A stretch of 64,000 nt of DNA from Oidiodendron maius Zn (lineage: Eukaryota; Ascomycota; Leotiomycetes; Myxotrichaceae): assembly GCA_000827325.1 (NCBI GenBank), contig KN832871.1, positions 186,001 to 250,000 on the forward strand. The letters are read 5' to 3'. Positions 12,301 to 23,529 of this stretch are shown here, one piece after another. Each line of letters begins with the position of its first letter. The stretch's first letter is position 1. The position numbers were made by a program, and so were the translations under genes. The notes under the pieces were generated by a model, which saw only the letters and a list, made by a program, of their open reading frames with translations, was not told the origin of the DNA and ran no database searches.

Positions 12301-12770
12301 GACTCAACACGGTCAATTATTTTCAGCTCGTATAACCCAACGGTTTGTACAGCAATTAATTGGAAGCAGCCAAACTACCCTGTGTTCTTGTGTAATGATC
12401 TTGGGCGGGAAGGCGAATCAGCTGGCTCCGCGGCCATCCAAACCAGTGGAAGAAGAACAACGTCTATCAAGGAAGCAGTGAGGACTGCGCAAAACAACAA
12501 TTTCATGGGCTTGATATGTTCATCTCGACTATTGGTAAGTTGCACTGTAATCCAACAAATCAAACGGCCACTGACCAGGCATAGGATATGGTACCCGCTT
12601 TGATAGAGGCTATAAAATCACACGGACTAGTGCTCGTAATCGACAAATCTGCCGAGGCAATATTGGATAGAGGCATACATGCAGACCCATTCCCCAGACT
12701 TCCTGAGGGAATTGACGGAGTCTTGAAAGCAGACGGCGTGTTGAGATTCAATGAAAGCATTGACATGTAG
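9345..12770 (+). CDS. PHO81: PHO81/NUC-2 cyclin-dependent kinase inhibitor (SPX, ankyrin, GDPD-like)
   Basis: Phosphate-starvation regulator that inhibits the Pho80-Pho85 (PREG-PGOV) kinase. Exons: 9345-9346, 9451-9535, 9618-9740, 9797-9847, 9896-10700, 10751-12534 and 12585-12770; 1011 residues. The start codon is split: AT ends at 9346 before GTATGT, and G at 9451 follows CCCTCAG. This gives MKFGKQIQKRQLEVPEYAAS, a canonical SPX start. SPX covers about residues 1-170 with the lysine surface YKALKKLIKK. Ankyrin repeats follow at about 275-540 (GRVPLHYACMHGRL, FTPLIHAIIHGHF, LNLACEHGLVEIVELLLKHG, TPLFHAASEGNV). The C-terminal third is a degenerate GDPD-like domain (DGIPVLWPTWTIDF, FADTILSVVFDHA). 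An upstream CACGTG palindrome fits feedback by the Pho4/NUC-1 factor. Confidence 0.95.
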
Positions 12771-12915
12771 ACCAGACCTTCAGGGTATTGCAACATAATA
12801 ATTCACATTGAAGCAGCGCTTCCTAATGACCTTCTATATTCCCTGGGTATCAATAAAATCGTAACACACAATCCCAAGGAGCTGTCCATGCTTATAAATG
12901 TATATATATATACCC

Positions 12916-13645
12916 CTACGCCCCCTTAAACTCATACCTCAGAGAACCCAACTCCATCTCCGGATTCACACTCCCCATAACCACCTTTGCCAATAACACA
13001 ACCCCATACACAAAACCCGGCAGCCATGCAAATCCCCACCAGACAAACTCCCTCCCGCGAAACACTAGTCCTAGCAACGCCAGCACTGCACTCAAGGCAA
13101 GATTCAAGTACGGAAGATACTTCCTTACAGGCCCATGATCTACTAGTCCCTGAATAAGAGGATCTGGAATCCTATTTGCACTTTCATCCGCAGCCGCACT
13201 TACATTCCAAGCGTCCAGAAATGGGATAGCAGTAACCCCCGGGGGGAGGGAATGTAGGAGGTAGGCGGTAGAGAGGAGAGAAGTGATGCTCAGGAGAGAG
13301 AAAAAAGCAGTTTGGGCCGTAAAGAGCGTGGCAATGTAAGGAATGACGCTGAGGAGTGGGAGTGAGAGGAGGACCTTTGCGTATTGGGCATTGTGGGTTG
13401 CGTTTTCGAGGGCAAGTGAGCGGATTAGGGATTCTTGTTCTAGGAGGGGAGGGGGAAGTGTTAGTGAGGTGTAGGTAGATAAAGAGTATTGGTGGCTTTG
13501 GGATTTGAAGTAGCGAGCAAGAGGGAGGGGTAATATATAGGGAAATACCTTCTTCATCAAAGGCTTCTGGGAGCAAGTCCTCATCGTCATCATCTGTAGG
13601 ATAGTGAAAGGTTTTCCTTAATCTGGCTGTTGTCTGCTCCATCAT
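12916..13645 (-). CDS. Conserved-looking four-TM membrane protein, function unknown
   Basis: Exons 13645-13549 and 13439-12916 give 206 residues. The 109-nt intron is GTATTT...CCTAG and joins an acidic stretch (DDDDEDLLPEAFDEEE) to QESLIRSLALENATHNAQYA. About four hydrophobic segments follow: LLSLPLLSVIPYIATLF, FFSLLSITSLLSTAYLL, LNLALSAVLALLGLVF and FVYGVVLLAKVVMG. A short soluble N-terminus, two TM hairpins and a basic tail (LRYEFKGA) are seen. I do not recognise a named family. It is convergent with PHO81, with only about 145 bases and a short TA run between them. Codon use and splice signals look like those of its neighbours. Confidence 0.8.
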
Positions 13646-13805
13646 TGTTTCGTAGAGATTGTTCTATGACATCGGTGGCCTGAATCTGGGGAAGCCGGCA
13701 GCGGGAAAATAGTGCAAACAGAGCAAACACCCTGCCCGCGTGCAAAGGCTTTCTCGACGGGGAACATTTCTTGGAGTCAACGTCGACCAAAGCGACGCCA
13801 GCGCC

Positions 13806-14466
13806 ATGCTTTCAAGATTGCTACGTACGAGGGCTCTTCCTAGGACTGGCAGGATCAATGGGTTCCAGGGGGCGTCAAGACGGACACTGGTCGCTGCCCC
13901 AAAGCCGGGTCAGGGACCGTTGATGGAGAGAAGAGCTGATCGAGAGCTACCCGGTTCGTACATCTCTGCCACCGCAAGCCACATGATCTAACTATCTTGC
14001 AGATGTAAAAGTAGGAGGCATGCGCTGGATGCGCACTGTTCCACTGTTTCTCGTGATTCTGGTCTCGTCGACGCTTGCCATCTTCAACTACCAAAAATCC
14101 AGCAGCTCCGTGGTGTCCTCGACGATGTTCTCGCTGCGTACATCACCCAAGGCGCGAGAGTACCTGGGCGACGAGATCTACTTCGCGCACCAGATGCCGT
14201 GGATCTGGGGAGAGATGAACCAGCTGCACGGCAGGATTGATATCCGCTTCGAGGTCAAAGGCACCAAGAACTCGGGCACGATGCGGTTTAAGAGCTTTCG
14301 GCGGACGAGGATGGGCATGTTTGAGACAACGGAGTGGAGTCTGGAGACGAAAGAAGGAGAGAAGATTGACCTGCTGGATGGATCTGACCCGTTCCAGACG
14401 CTTCAGGCCGATGATGAACCCAAGATTGTCGGACGAGGTTCCTACGCGCCTAACATTTCTGGCTGA
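13806..14466 (+). CDS. COA1: Cytochrome c oxidase assembly factor Coa1
   Basis: Mitochondrial inner-membrane protein needed for Cox1 maturation in complex IV. Exons 13806-13953 and 14003-14466 give 203 residues; the intron starts GTTCGT and has a CTAACT branch site. The N-terminus (MLSRLLRTRALPRTGRI...) is basic and free of acids, as in a mitochondrial presequence. One TM helix (VPLFLVILVSSTLAIFNY) is followed by the family signature YQKSSSSVVSSTMFSLR, AREYLGDEIYFA, MPWIWGEMNQLHGRIDI and VKGTKNSGTMRFKS. These are hallmark Coa1/DUF1783 motifs. It starts 160 bases from the divergent TM gene, so the two probably share a promoter. Confidence 0.93.
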
Positions 14467-14596
14467 ATGGGGTAGAAAGCGTATGATGGAATGGGATGGC
14501 TGCATTGGGTGGCGTATCATGGACTTTTCTTTTCTAGATATCATACTTTGCTCTTGGCAAATCTATTGTACAAATATGTTACTGTACAGCTCTTCT

Positions 14597-15517
14597 CTAT
14601 GCTGTTGCCTTCAAGGCTTCCTTAACAGTTCCAACCGCCTCTGGAATAACCGGCCACGGCTTCTTCACAGCATCCTGAATCTTAACGATGCATCCCTTCG
14701 GTCCGGCGACGCAGCCGCTGAGAATCACCAGGCCCTTCTCCTTGTCCACCTTCAACACCTTGACATTCTGTGTCGTAACTTGCTGTCCTCCCATTCTTCC
14801 CGGCATCTTCTTCCCTGGCAGGACCCTCGACCCGGACCCTTGACTTCCACCAGACGAACCCATTGTTCGATGATTTTTCGAGTTACCATGCGAAGCACCT
14901 TGGCCACTGAAACCCCATCTCTTCATACCACCCTCGAAACCCATGCCCCTACAGTTCGCCCTCGCGTCCACAAATTGTCCCTCAATAAACCAGTCCGGCT
15001 CAATGCTCTGTCCAACACCTAGTAATCCCTTCTCGTCTTTCACCCGGAACTCGGCCACATGCCTCTTTGGGCTGACTCCTGCGCCAGTGAAATGTCCCAA
15101 CAATGCCATCGGAACATTACTTGCATGCTTCCATCCCGCTCCCACCTGCACAGCGTAATATCCGTGCTTATCCCTGGTCTTGTGCGCAACTACTTGTAAC
15201 CTGTCTAGCTGGAGTACTGTGCAGGCCGTCCGGATGCCCGTTTCTGGGTCGTAGATGGCGGTCATACCCTTTTTGATACCTAACGCGCCCGTCCTTAATG
15301 GTAATGTGTATGCCTTTCTTGCGAGAGCCGCAGCAGGTGATTGAGTGAGGGTAGGCAGGCCAGCGGTCTGCTGGTTGAATCGGTTGGGCTTGCTCCGTGG
15401 CACCGCTGTTGACCAGCCATTTTTGACGCCGCGTTTGGCAATCAAAGGTAGGAATGCATCTGGGAGGAGAAATGCAGGCGGCAATTGCGCCCAGCTTGTT
15501 GGCAGCTTGGGTGCCAT
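14597..15517 (-). CDS. MRPL9: Mitochondrial large-subunit ribosomal protein uL3m (MRPL9)
   Basis: Structural protein of the mitochondrial 54S ribosomal subunit, homologous to bacterial L3. Single exon, 306 residues. Family motifs: TGALGIKKGMTAIYD near residue 77, VQVGAGWKHA, GHFTGAGVSPKRHVAEFRV, DWFIEGQFVDARANCRGMGF, GGMKRWGFSGQGASHG.NSKNHRT (the L3 core loop), GKKMPGRMGGQQVTTQNVKV. The first 75 residues are an N-terminal extension that carries the import signal. The gene is convergent with COA1 (about 130 bases apart) and divergent from the CCDC25 homologue (176 bases between start codons). Confidence 0.94.
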   Translation of the reverse strand: MAPKLPTSWAQLPPAFLLPDAFLPLIAKRGVKNGWSTAVPRSKPNRFNQQTAGLPTLTQSPAAALARKAYTLPLRTGALGIKKGMTAIYDPETGIRTACTVLQLDRLQVVAHKTRDKHGYYAVQVGAGWKHASNVPMALLGHFTGAGVSPKRHVAEFRVKDEKGLLGVGQSIEPDWFIEGQFVDARANCRGMGFEGGMKRWGFSGQGASHGNSKNHRTMGSSGGSQGSGSRVLPGKKMPGRMGGQQVTTQNVKVLKVDKEKGLVILSGCVAGPKGCIVKIQDAVKKPWPVIPEAVGTVKEALKATA

Positions 15518-15693
15518 GTTGCATGGGCTTCGTCGATGTTGGAGATGTAATGGAGGAATGTCGGGGACATTTCTTTTCGATCGCTACGGTGGGCCGAAGA
15601 TACCAGTGTGGCGCTCAATATCAAACCTCTCTCGGATGGACTAACGCGGTGTCGAGATCACGCACATTATGAGAAAATTGACTCGGCCCCATT

Positions 15694-16686
15694 ATGGTTT
15701 ACTACTTTACCTCTACCGCGGTGACGCCAGCCGGATTCATTTATGTTGGAAAGGACAAGGTGGAGAGTGAGAATACCGAGTATACCCGTCGTCATTGGTG
15801 GAAGAGGCTGACTGGATAGATGAGGAACTGATAAAATACGGCTTAGAAGAAGACGTGTGGTTCCATGTGGATAAACTCTCAAGTGCGCATATTTACCTTC
15901 GGATGAATGAGGGTGAATCATGGGATACAATCCCAACAGACCTTTTGAATGACCTTGCACAGCTTACCAAAGCCAACTCTATTGAAGGTACTCGAACCAT
16001 GTTCGATGATAAGACAGGTCTCAAGACGATCAATGGCACTTACCTGTCTCAGGGAATAAAAAAGATAATATAACCGTCATCTATACGCCATGGTCAAACT
16101 TGAAAAAAGATGGTAGTATGGCAGTAGGCCGTAAGAAATCCCTTCTCGTTCGTGGTCTTGTATTCTTTCACGGAATATACAGTAAAGACAGTGTCCAATA
16201 TCTCACTTATCTCTCTGCATGTTTTGGACCTAAATGCTAACTATGGCAATTAGAGGTTTCCTTCAAAGACCCTAAAAAGGTGCGTCATATATGAGGCTAT
16301 TAGTTGGATCCTGGAGATCTATACTGAGCGGCAAGTCCAGGTCAAGAGAATCCTTGTTCCACAGAGAGAGAATCCAATTGTCAATCGTCTGAACAAGACG
16401 AAGGCAGAGAGATTCCCAGATCTACAAATGGAGAGGGAAGAAAGGCTTAAGGCACTGCGGAAAAAGGAACAAGCAGCAAGATTGGATCGTGTAGGTATTT
16501 TGCCCTAGATTAGTTACATGGAAGCTGACCACTTTTTAGAAAAGAGATGAAGCCAGACTTGCGCAAGAGAGAAAAGAAAAGAAATGGCAAAAGGACCACG
16601 CTTATGATGAGCTTTTCCAAGAGGCAGATCAGGAGGAGGCAAATAATCAAAATCGAGGCGCAGACTGGGAGGATGATTTCATGTAG
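15694..16686 (+). CDS. CCDC25-like protein (NFACT-R / DUF814 domain)
   Basis: Homologue of human CCDC25, with an NFACT-R domain as in the RQC factor Rqc2/NEMF; the fungal role is not settled. Six exons: 15694-15766, 15820-15987, 16053-16130, 16254-16279, 16341-16490 and 16540-16686; 213 residues. The assembled protein reads [20 protein letters not shown], then [50 protein letters not shown] and [19 protein letters not shown], all family motifs. A basic coiled coil ([19 protein letters not shown]) and an acidic end (GADWEDDFM) follow. Exon 4 is only 26 nt long. No single frame exceeds 92 codons, so the gene is easily missed. Confidence 0.92.
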
Positions 16687-17005
16687 ACAGTCTAACTATG
16701 GCGGTCTAACTATTGCGTTCCATGGCAGGAGTTACTTGTCAAATACAAGGACTATGTCAGATTGTTAATTGCGTCCTGAATCCTTGATATGAGGACATTG
16801 CTCGTCTGGCTCCGGTGGAACCGCCATATCAGACTCTTGTTGGAGGCTAGGGCAGAACCTAGGCTTTATGCTAGGGCTTTATGCTAGAGCTAGGCCACGT
16901 GTAACAACCATTAAGTGGTCGCCATCCTCTACGAGGAGTGGTAACATGCTCGCAGCCTCAAAATCACACCCACTATGGTCATCGTCTTGTCTTCGTGCGT
17001 TTGCT
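16687..17005. other. Convergent intergenic region with a short tandem repeat
   Basis: This lies between two convergent genes and should hold both 3' ends. It carries two copies of GCTTTATGCTAG (16863-16874 and 16876-16887), bordered by further CTAGG motifs. Nothing else is recognised. Confidence 0.5.
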
Positions 17006-17724
17006 TCAATGCCCCCCACCAAGACGGCTCCCCATCTGATTTATAGATGTCCCTTTCACAGCATGATCGCTCGGGTTAGCTGCGGCCTCGTATAATATAT
17101 TACTCGGCGCTCTGCCCAACTGCATCCAGTCTCCCTTAAACCCTAAATAGCTGAGCCTCGTAACATCATCTCCATAATTATCCTCAATAAATAACGTTAG
17201 GCTTTGTGCTTTCCCAAATACCGCCCTCTTTACTGCTATATCCTGGATTTCGGATGTCTGAGACAGTTGGAATTCTTGCGTCGGGGAGAGGTCACTGGCG
17301 GTAGGGAAATCGAGATCGTCACGATTTATGAAGACCTTGAGGGTCTGTGGAGCCGATGGCGAATTCGAAGCTCGTATTAATATCGAGTGAAGCTTGACTT
17401 GGCCTGTGAAGCTATTCCCGCTAGCCCTTAGCAAGTGGAAATGCACGGAGTGGACGAGACGAACGGTATATGCATTAATATTTGCTCATCCGCATCACTC
17501 TCGAGCTCTGGTTGCTCCTGCAAGCGTTCTGCCCACGTTTTCTTGACGATTGCTTTGCCCGAGTCGGCCTCCGATTCATTCAAAGTGATTATTCCATCGA
17601 AGTCAATATGTTGATAGAGCGAGTATTGCAGGGCCGGAGTTATGTCGTCAGAGTGATCGTGGCCATTGTCATGAGAGTGAGAATGGCCTGAATGGTTGTG
17701 CTCGTCATGGCAGTGGTTAGACAT
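17006..17724 (-). CDS. PITH-domain protein (PITHD1/TXNL1 C-terminal type)
   Basis: The PITH domain is the proteasome-interacting domain of thioredoxin-like protein 1; stand-alone fungal versions are cytoplasmic and poorly characterised. Exons 17724-17465 and 17411-17006 give 221 residues. The intron starts GTTCGT and ends GGAATAG, joining EQILMHI to PFTGQVKLHSILIR. The N-terminus is a striking His/Asp run (HDEHNHSGHSHSHDNGHDHS) that may bind metal ions (inference). Domain motifs include YSLYQHIDFDGIITLNES, KVFINRDDLDF, AVFGKAQSLTLFIEDNYGDD and RLSYLGFKGDW, which are typical of PITH. Confidence 0.9.
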
Positions 17725-17993
17725 ATTTTACATGGAAGGCAGGCGTAGTAGTCGTGTTGTATTGATCTGTCTGGGCGGTTTGCGGCCGCAGCTACAGCTT
17801 TGTGGTGGGGTTCGGGCGAGAGTTCAGTTAGAGAAAATCTTCAGCCTCCCAAGAGTACGATTGAATATATTCCACACTACAAACAACAACACTACCAGAA
17901 GATACAATAAGGAATACATAAGTAGATGGGATATTCATTATACAAGATGTTTCACTAATCTAGTCAACCAAGACCATATATATAGACCAACTT

Positions 17994-20900
17994 CTAAAAT
18001 CCAGCAGCTCTTCGCTTGCCTTTTCTCTTCTTCCCAGGCTTTGCAGATCTAGCACCGAAGGAACCCCTATCTGGCTGTGTCATGGGAATATCGGCGACCG
18101 ACTGAGAGCTCGTGGCAGGCTGACCTATCTCTGGCTGACTGCTAGGTCGCATAACTGTAGGCTGAGATGAACCTTGTGATTCTTTCCTCTGCTCACGCTG
18201 TAGAAATCGTTCTGTCCTTCTACGACGGTGTTCTTTTTCGCGGCGTTTGTGGAGGTCAAGTTCATCCTCAACTTCATCTACCATAGAACGCCAGGAATAC
18301 AGAGCAGGATCAACTCCAGGAGTTGAATGCCATTGCGCCAACAATGGTGACTCATGTAGATCCGAGCGAGGCTTTATAGAAACTGCATATTGTCGCAATC
18401 GAGCGATCGAAGTGTTCTCAGCAAATTCTGAACCTTCGTTTGATGTGTGCGAATATACAGATGGAGCTCGTGAGCTTGCAGGCAAACTAAATGCAACCCC
18501 TAGCGGTACGTTTATCGCCACATTAGGAGTCATTAAAGAAGGTGACTCCTCTGGCTCCTCGCCATGTAGCGCCAAATCGCCACCACTTTGTGTTGTCACT
18601 TTCGCTGCAGAAGATATCTTGTGGATAGAAACTGCAATCGAGCTCAAACACAACTCAACGGCTACTCTGCGGGCGACCTTAAATTTTGACAACCGAGCCA
18701 GATTCGAAACTTTCAGGGGTAAGCTGGCCATCCAATGCTCACCAACTTGATCGTAGACTCTGAGCAGATCAGAAAATTTAGGAGCTCCAGCTACTGTCAA
18801 GCCAGTTCCAGGACATGAATTTAAATCTGAAAGTACTAATTCGAACGATTTGTGGAAGTCTTGATGCGTTTGAAGGTTTTCCAAGAAACTGCTCAGTACC
18901 AGAGATGACTGCTGTAGATCGCCTGAAAAGTCCGCAAGGTGAGAAATCTCAAATCTGGTACAGTTGAAGTCGGCATTGGCTAATAGTAAAGTGTAAGGGG
19001 AATTGGCACTTACAGGGAGGTTATTGGAAGGGTATCGTTCTCCGACCTCTGACCAATGAAATGTGATATATTATCAACAAGCTCAGACATACTCTCGAAT
19101 GACTTAAGACTACTGTCTAATGTGTCATAAGAGAAAGTATCCATGTACATGCGCTGGAACATGCTTTGCCAGTCGAGACTTGGCCTTAAGAAATCTTGTC
19201 GCTTTCCAATTTCCGAGAACTGCGAATGATTCTGTGATAAATTTGTTGCTGCATAGTCAATCTCTTCTTCGCTGACATTATCATCTGCAACAACTAAAGA
19301 GTCTGCCATGGCATCTGAAGACTTGAAAAGAGTCCGGCTGAGGGAGATTCTTGTAGTTGGTGCCGTGATATGGAGCCGCGATTGACTAGTAGTAGCAAAA
19401 GACAGAACGTACATCGCACAGATTGCCGACTTTAGTGCAAAGGATGTGGTTAAAGCCCACACTTGGTACATTTTGACGTCTCCTTCGATTAGTTGCAGTT
19501 CGGGCCCAGGCATTCGGCCAGAACTTGTGAGAGCAGCTGGTAAGAAGTATACTGTCCGGAACATTTCATGATCTGAATGTTGAAAGTCCTCGCCTGTCAC
19601 AAATGAAAATGATCCTTGTGAAGAAGTTGGGCCGATGTGATCTAAGTCCGTTGAGAAGACGTAAAAGTTGACAAGTGGACTTTTGGCGGATGATATGAGA
19701 ACATAAACTTCAGATCGTCAGCCTTATATCAAACATCACTTGGGACTGCTTACCACCATCTTCTGGCAGGACTGTAAGTCTCATGGTTTCGTCGCTGATA
19801 TCCCGGAAATGTCGGTAGGATAGAATCACTCGAAGTCCAGCGTCCTTTTCACCCCTCTCTCCAGCAGCCGGGAGGACATTTATCCAGAAAATCCGGGACG
19901 TTGTCAATACAAACATGTGCCGGAAGTTTGTGGGACTACGCTTAATATCGAGTATCCAGTCGTTCGCTCCCGATGATAAGGATAACGGACCCGGCAAACG
20001 TGTTGGAGTTGTCTTCACGTCAAAAACAGCGATATGGCATCTATTGCAGACAACGATGGTGCTCACATTTGAACCCCACAGAATACGATGCCAACTATCC
20101 GTTTTTTGGAAGTCTTTCCCATGAGGGCTGTGCACAGAATCATCGTAAATTCCTCCACTTCTCCCTGGGACGAGTTCTAAAGTGGTGTTCCTCCGCATTC
20201 GGCCCTCGATATCCCATATGCTCCAGTGGCCCGAGTCATCTACTACGCCGAATTGACGAGAATAGAATGGATTAAATGATATATCAGCATGTCTTCTTGA
20301 GCCACATTGCTCTGCTGTTAGGGTAGCTATAGGGTTGGCACAGAGGCGAGAAGAAGGATACTGATTATCATATCCTTTAGGTACAACAGCACGAGCGCGT
20401 TGCTTATGATACATAGGTCGGAATATTGTAACCACAGAATCTTGGCGAATAGCGAGTAAAGTACCGGGCCCGTTCCTTTCATTGGAGAAGGTGATCTGAT
20501 GAATCGTACCTCCGGTTCCGACCCAATACCCAATGTCTCTAGATGCATGTAACAGCGGAAGCTTCACTGCGCTTTGCTTGCGCCATCCTCGGTATTCGGT
20601 CTGCGCTCTAACCAAACGAAGAACGTGCCCTGCTTCACCACTGGGGATTGCAATAATTGGCTGAGTTCGTTGTTCGGTCGGGCGGTCAGCTTCGACTGCA
20701 CCCCCAATGGCCAATAGCTGCCCAAATGAAGGAATGTCATCCTTCCTACTGGCGGAAGTTTTGGTGAAGGAAGATGCAATTACATTCGCAGGAAATAACT
20801 CTGGTCTAGTCTTTATAATCCATTTCATCTGTGACTGGGCAAAATTGTGTGCTCTCACAGTTTTGGGGATGTCTGGAACAATTGACGGAAGAGACTCCTT

Positions 20901-21085
20901 GAACGGAGCTATTTGCTCAAATATCTGACCTGTTAGAATTTAAGTAAGGCTATTCGACTCCTGCACATACACGACAACCTACTATGACATGTGTCTACTG
21001 AAAACTCCCATTGCCTTTCGTCAATATCATAAGAGGCGTCTCCAAGGTGACCATAGGAAAGGTCGGAGACTCTACGATCAGCCAT
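17994..21085 (-). CDS. RRN6: RNA polymerase I core factor subunit Rrn6-like
   Basis: Subunit of the nucleolar core factor (Rrn6-Rrn7-Rrn11) that recruits RNA polymerase I to rDNA promoters. Exons: 21085-20971, 20929-19754, 19707-19014 and 18954-17994; 981 residues. Supporting features are the WD-like N-terminal half (RHADISFNPFYSRQFGVVDD, GHWSIWDIEG, GSNVSTIVVCNRCHIAVFD, FRHMFVLTTSRIFWI), the middle YRHFRDISDETMRLTVLPED...VYVLISSAKSPLVNFYVFS, and a lysine-rich end (AKPGKKRKGKRRAAGF) as in this family. The first intron would be only 41 nt (20930-20970), so the junction after residue 38 is tentative; the other junctions restore family-like sequence. It is divergent from SPC25. Confidence 0.87.
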
Positions 21086-21431
21086 ATGGGATTCGTCGAA
21101 GTCGTCTTAGAGAGAAATCTTCCCAAATCATTGCGTTGACTACGCTTTTCTCGGTCGATACTGGTATGAAATGACTGTATAGTGAGTATAGGACTGAGGT
21201 AGAACACCTGAGTATGATTTAAAAGCAATCGCTAGTGGGCCTAAGTTTTTAAGCCTCGCTTAGTCATGGACCGTTTCCCCGGCAACCTACACAATACTGT
21301 TGACAGGGCACATCTTCACCATGGTGCACACGGAGGGCCATCGAAAGACCAACTACCAAAGAATAGTCCCTTCTCGTCTTACTACTTTCATCCGCGATCC
21401 AACGTACGTCGCAAAGATCTTCTTCGCCGAA
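21086..21431. promoter_or_regulatory. Divergent promoter region RRN6-SPC25
   Basis: There are 346 bases between the two divergent start codons. The frame upstream of SPC25 stays open, but the first SPC25-like methionine is at 21432. No specific motif is recognised. Confidence 0.4.
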
Positions 21432-22258
21432 ATGTCTACTACATTTGAACCGCGACTTTCAACCAGCCTTATGCGCGCTCCGCTTTCATCCGCCGACGCG
21501 CCTTCGATGGCCGACTCCCTCCCAAGCATCAATTTTGGATTTGATGATCTTCGTGATAGGATGGCAAAATTCACAGTGAGGTTTGATAACTTCATAGAGC
21601 AAGGGCGGAAGCGGGTTCTGGAAGAGAGGAATCAATTTCGCATGAATATTGTCGAGCTACAAGGTTATTATACAACCCCGTTGGATTATACTCGTACTAA
21701 CTTGAGATAGAGGATCAACGAATGAAGAAGAAAGACATCGAAATTTTATCCTCGAAAGCTAGTACTCATCAGCAAATGTTGTCAAAGGAAGCTGCGGAGA
21801 CAAATGAAATGAAGGCAGCTATCGCTTCTCTCACAGCACAGCGAGATTCACACCAGGCTACGCGAGAAAGTCTTAAGCAGCAAATCGCAGAGACACAAAA
21901 GGAAATCGACGCACGCCTAGCTGCCCAGCGTGCTTATGCTCAGCATGTCAATTCCCAGTCGCGTTTCAATATTCCCGAGCTTGAGTTCTGGAATTCAACC
22001 CTGAGTCTGACAATTGAGGGGGCTGGGTTAGACGACAGGATCAAGTTCATATATACGCATATCGATAATCGAGATTGGACTAAAGAAGCTTGGTTTGAAT
22101 TGGATACATCAAAGAGAGAGTACGAAATCCCATATTGCAAGCCTAAACTGGAGAAGGAGAAAGTCGAGCGCGTCGTGGAGAAAGTTAACGAGGGCAGAGG
22201 TCTGCAGATCTTGCTGAAAGACATGAGAGACCTTTTTAAGGAGGCGATGAGTGAGTGA
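21432..22258 (+). CDS. SPC25: Kinetochore protein Spc25 (Ndc80 complex)
   Basis: Component of the outer-kinetochore Ndc80 complex; its C-terminal RWD domain with Spc24 docks the complex to the inner kinetochore. Exons 21432-21663 and 21711-22258 give 259 residues; the intron has an ACTAAC branch site 11 bases before its end. The protein shows a short N-terminal tail, a start motif INFGFDDLRDRMAKFTVRFD, a coiled coil to about residue 165, and an RWD domain: ELEFWNSTLSLTIEGAGLDD, RIKFIYTHIDNRDWTKEAWF and FELDTSKREYEIPYCKPKLE. The order and spacing match fungal Spc25. An in-frame upstream extension (from 21300) reads unlike the family, so I use the ATG at 21432. Confidence 0.93.
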
Positions 22259-22761
22259 TTGCGTGGACTCGGAGAGGGTAAATGGGGCCGTTAAGTTCGA
22301 ATGAAATCCGGGATTAATGACATTGTAGATCAGCTGGCGTTCTGTGTATGTTTGAAACTAGAAAATTCCTGTTTCATTTATGATACCCCCAAAGTCCTTT
22401 GAAGCGTCATTAGATATTTGGAGTATTATGACCCAGGCGACGCAAGGGGATAGGGTCGCAACTGATACAATACCCTTCCGTCCGGGTCAATCACGTCAGT
22501 AATATCATTTTATGCTTTTAGACCTGTTCTAGCACAATGGTATATTTAAAAATAAGTGCCACATTGTAGATCAAATTTTATGTCATAAATAGGCGTGGTT
22601 ACACCAGCTGGTCCCAGCAGGAGGCGGGGGTTCATGATTGTGGTTAATTGTCGAGGCTTAGGGATGAAAGCTGCAGGACCTCACTATTCCTGCCCCAAGC
22701 GAACGCGTCTCAAATCAAGCCTCACGACAACACTACCCCTCACTGATCAAAACCCACCAGA
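22259..22761. other. Intergenic SPC25-MZT1
   Basis: Tandem plus-strand neighbours. The region should contain the SPC25 3' end and the MZT1 promoter. I see no gene or clear motif. Confidence 0.4.
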
Positions 22762-23096
22762 ATGCCTTCCGAAGCTGAAACTCGACAGGACAAGCAAGCC
22801 AGTGCTGCTCAAGCTCGGCAGGTTATTGACATCTTCCACGAAATCTCTACCCTACTGGTTGGAGACCCGCCCCACTGCTCGCTGCTCCCTCTTCTGACTC
22901 TGTAGCAGAATGCAGATCTTGACCGGCAGACTCTCTCTATCTGCATATCTCTGATAGAAAATGGCGTCAATCCAGAAGCTCTCGCAGTAATTCATCCCCG
23001 GCTCTAGCTGAGAACGGTATGCTAATTGTTGTCCAGTCTGTTGTTCGGGAGTTAAAGAGGGATGCTGAGGAGGTGCGAAAAGAGTTACAGTCTTGA
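22762..23096 (+). CDS. MZT1: Mitotic-spindle organizing protein 1 (MOZART1/Mzt1)
   Basis: Small gamma-tubulin-complex adaptor that binds the N-terminus of GCP proteins and recruits them to microtubule-organising centres. Three exons, 22762-22857, 22909-22986 and 23037-23096, encode 77 residues. The family core is clear: [15 protein letters not shown], then [26 protein letters not shown] and SVVRELKRD. Both junctions are in phase 0 and restore the conserved helix-loop-helix order. No exon exceeds 32 codons and the first two frames run into stops within the introns, so open-frame scans miss it. A short charged tail ([10 protein letters not shown]) ends the protein. Confidence 0.95.
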
Positions 23097-23529
23097 TATA
23101 TGCGTATGGGGTGAAATAACATTATCACAATATTACATAGACCATTCAATGGTCTGTATATGGCGGATGAGTTTGATAACGAAGAATCCGGCGAGTTTGT
23201 AATACAGGGAATGGAAAAGTGTGGAGTTTTGGACTAGGCTTCTGGACGTTAATCTAGGTGTTGATACCACTGCAAGAGGACTATAAACATTTCTATTGTT
23301 TATTGCTGGGATGTATAGATATATTCAACACCTCTGATAAATCGAAGCCATAATAACGCTTTGAATTCAATTGTAATTATTTTATATTTAATTCTCGTGC
23401 TAGTTTAGGAACCCCCATTCCGTTACCCAAAACTCCTCGCCATGCGATACACCCCACCTAGCCGTCATTATATTTTGTCTTCATCGATGATACAAGAGCC
23501 GAATCCTGCACCTGAACTTGGGCCAAGTC
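23097..23529. other. Convergent intergenic region MZT1-CHY ligase
   Basis: About 430 bases, A/T-rich in its middle (23300-23400). Both neighbours end here. Nothing else is recognised. Confidence 0.4.
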
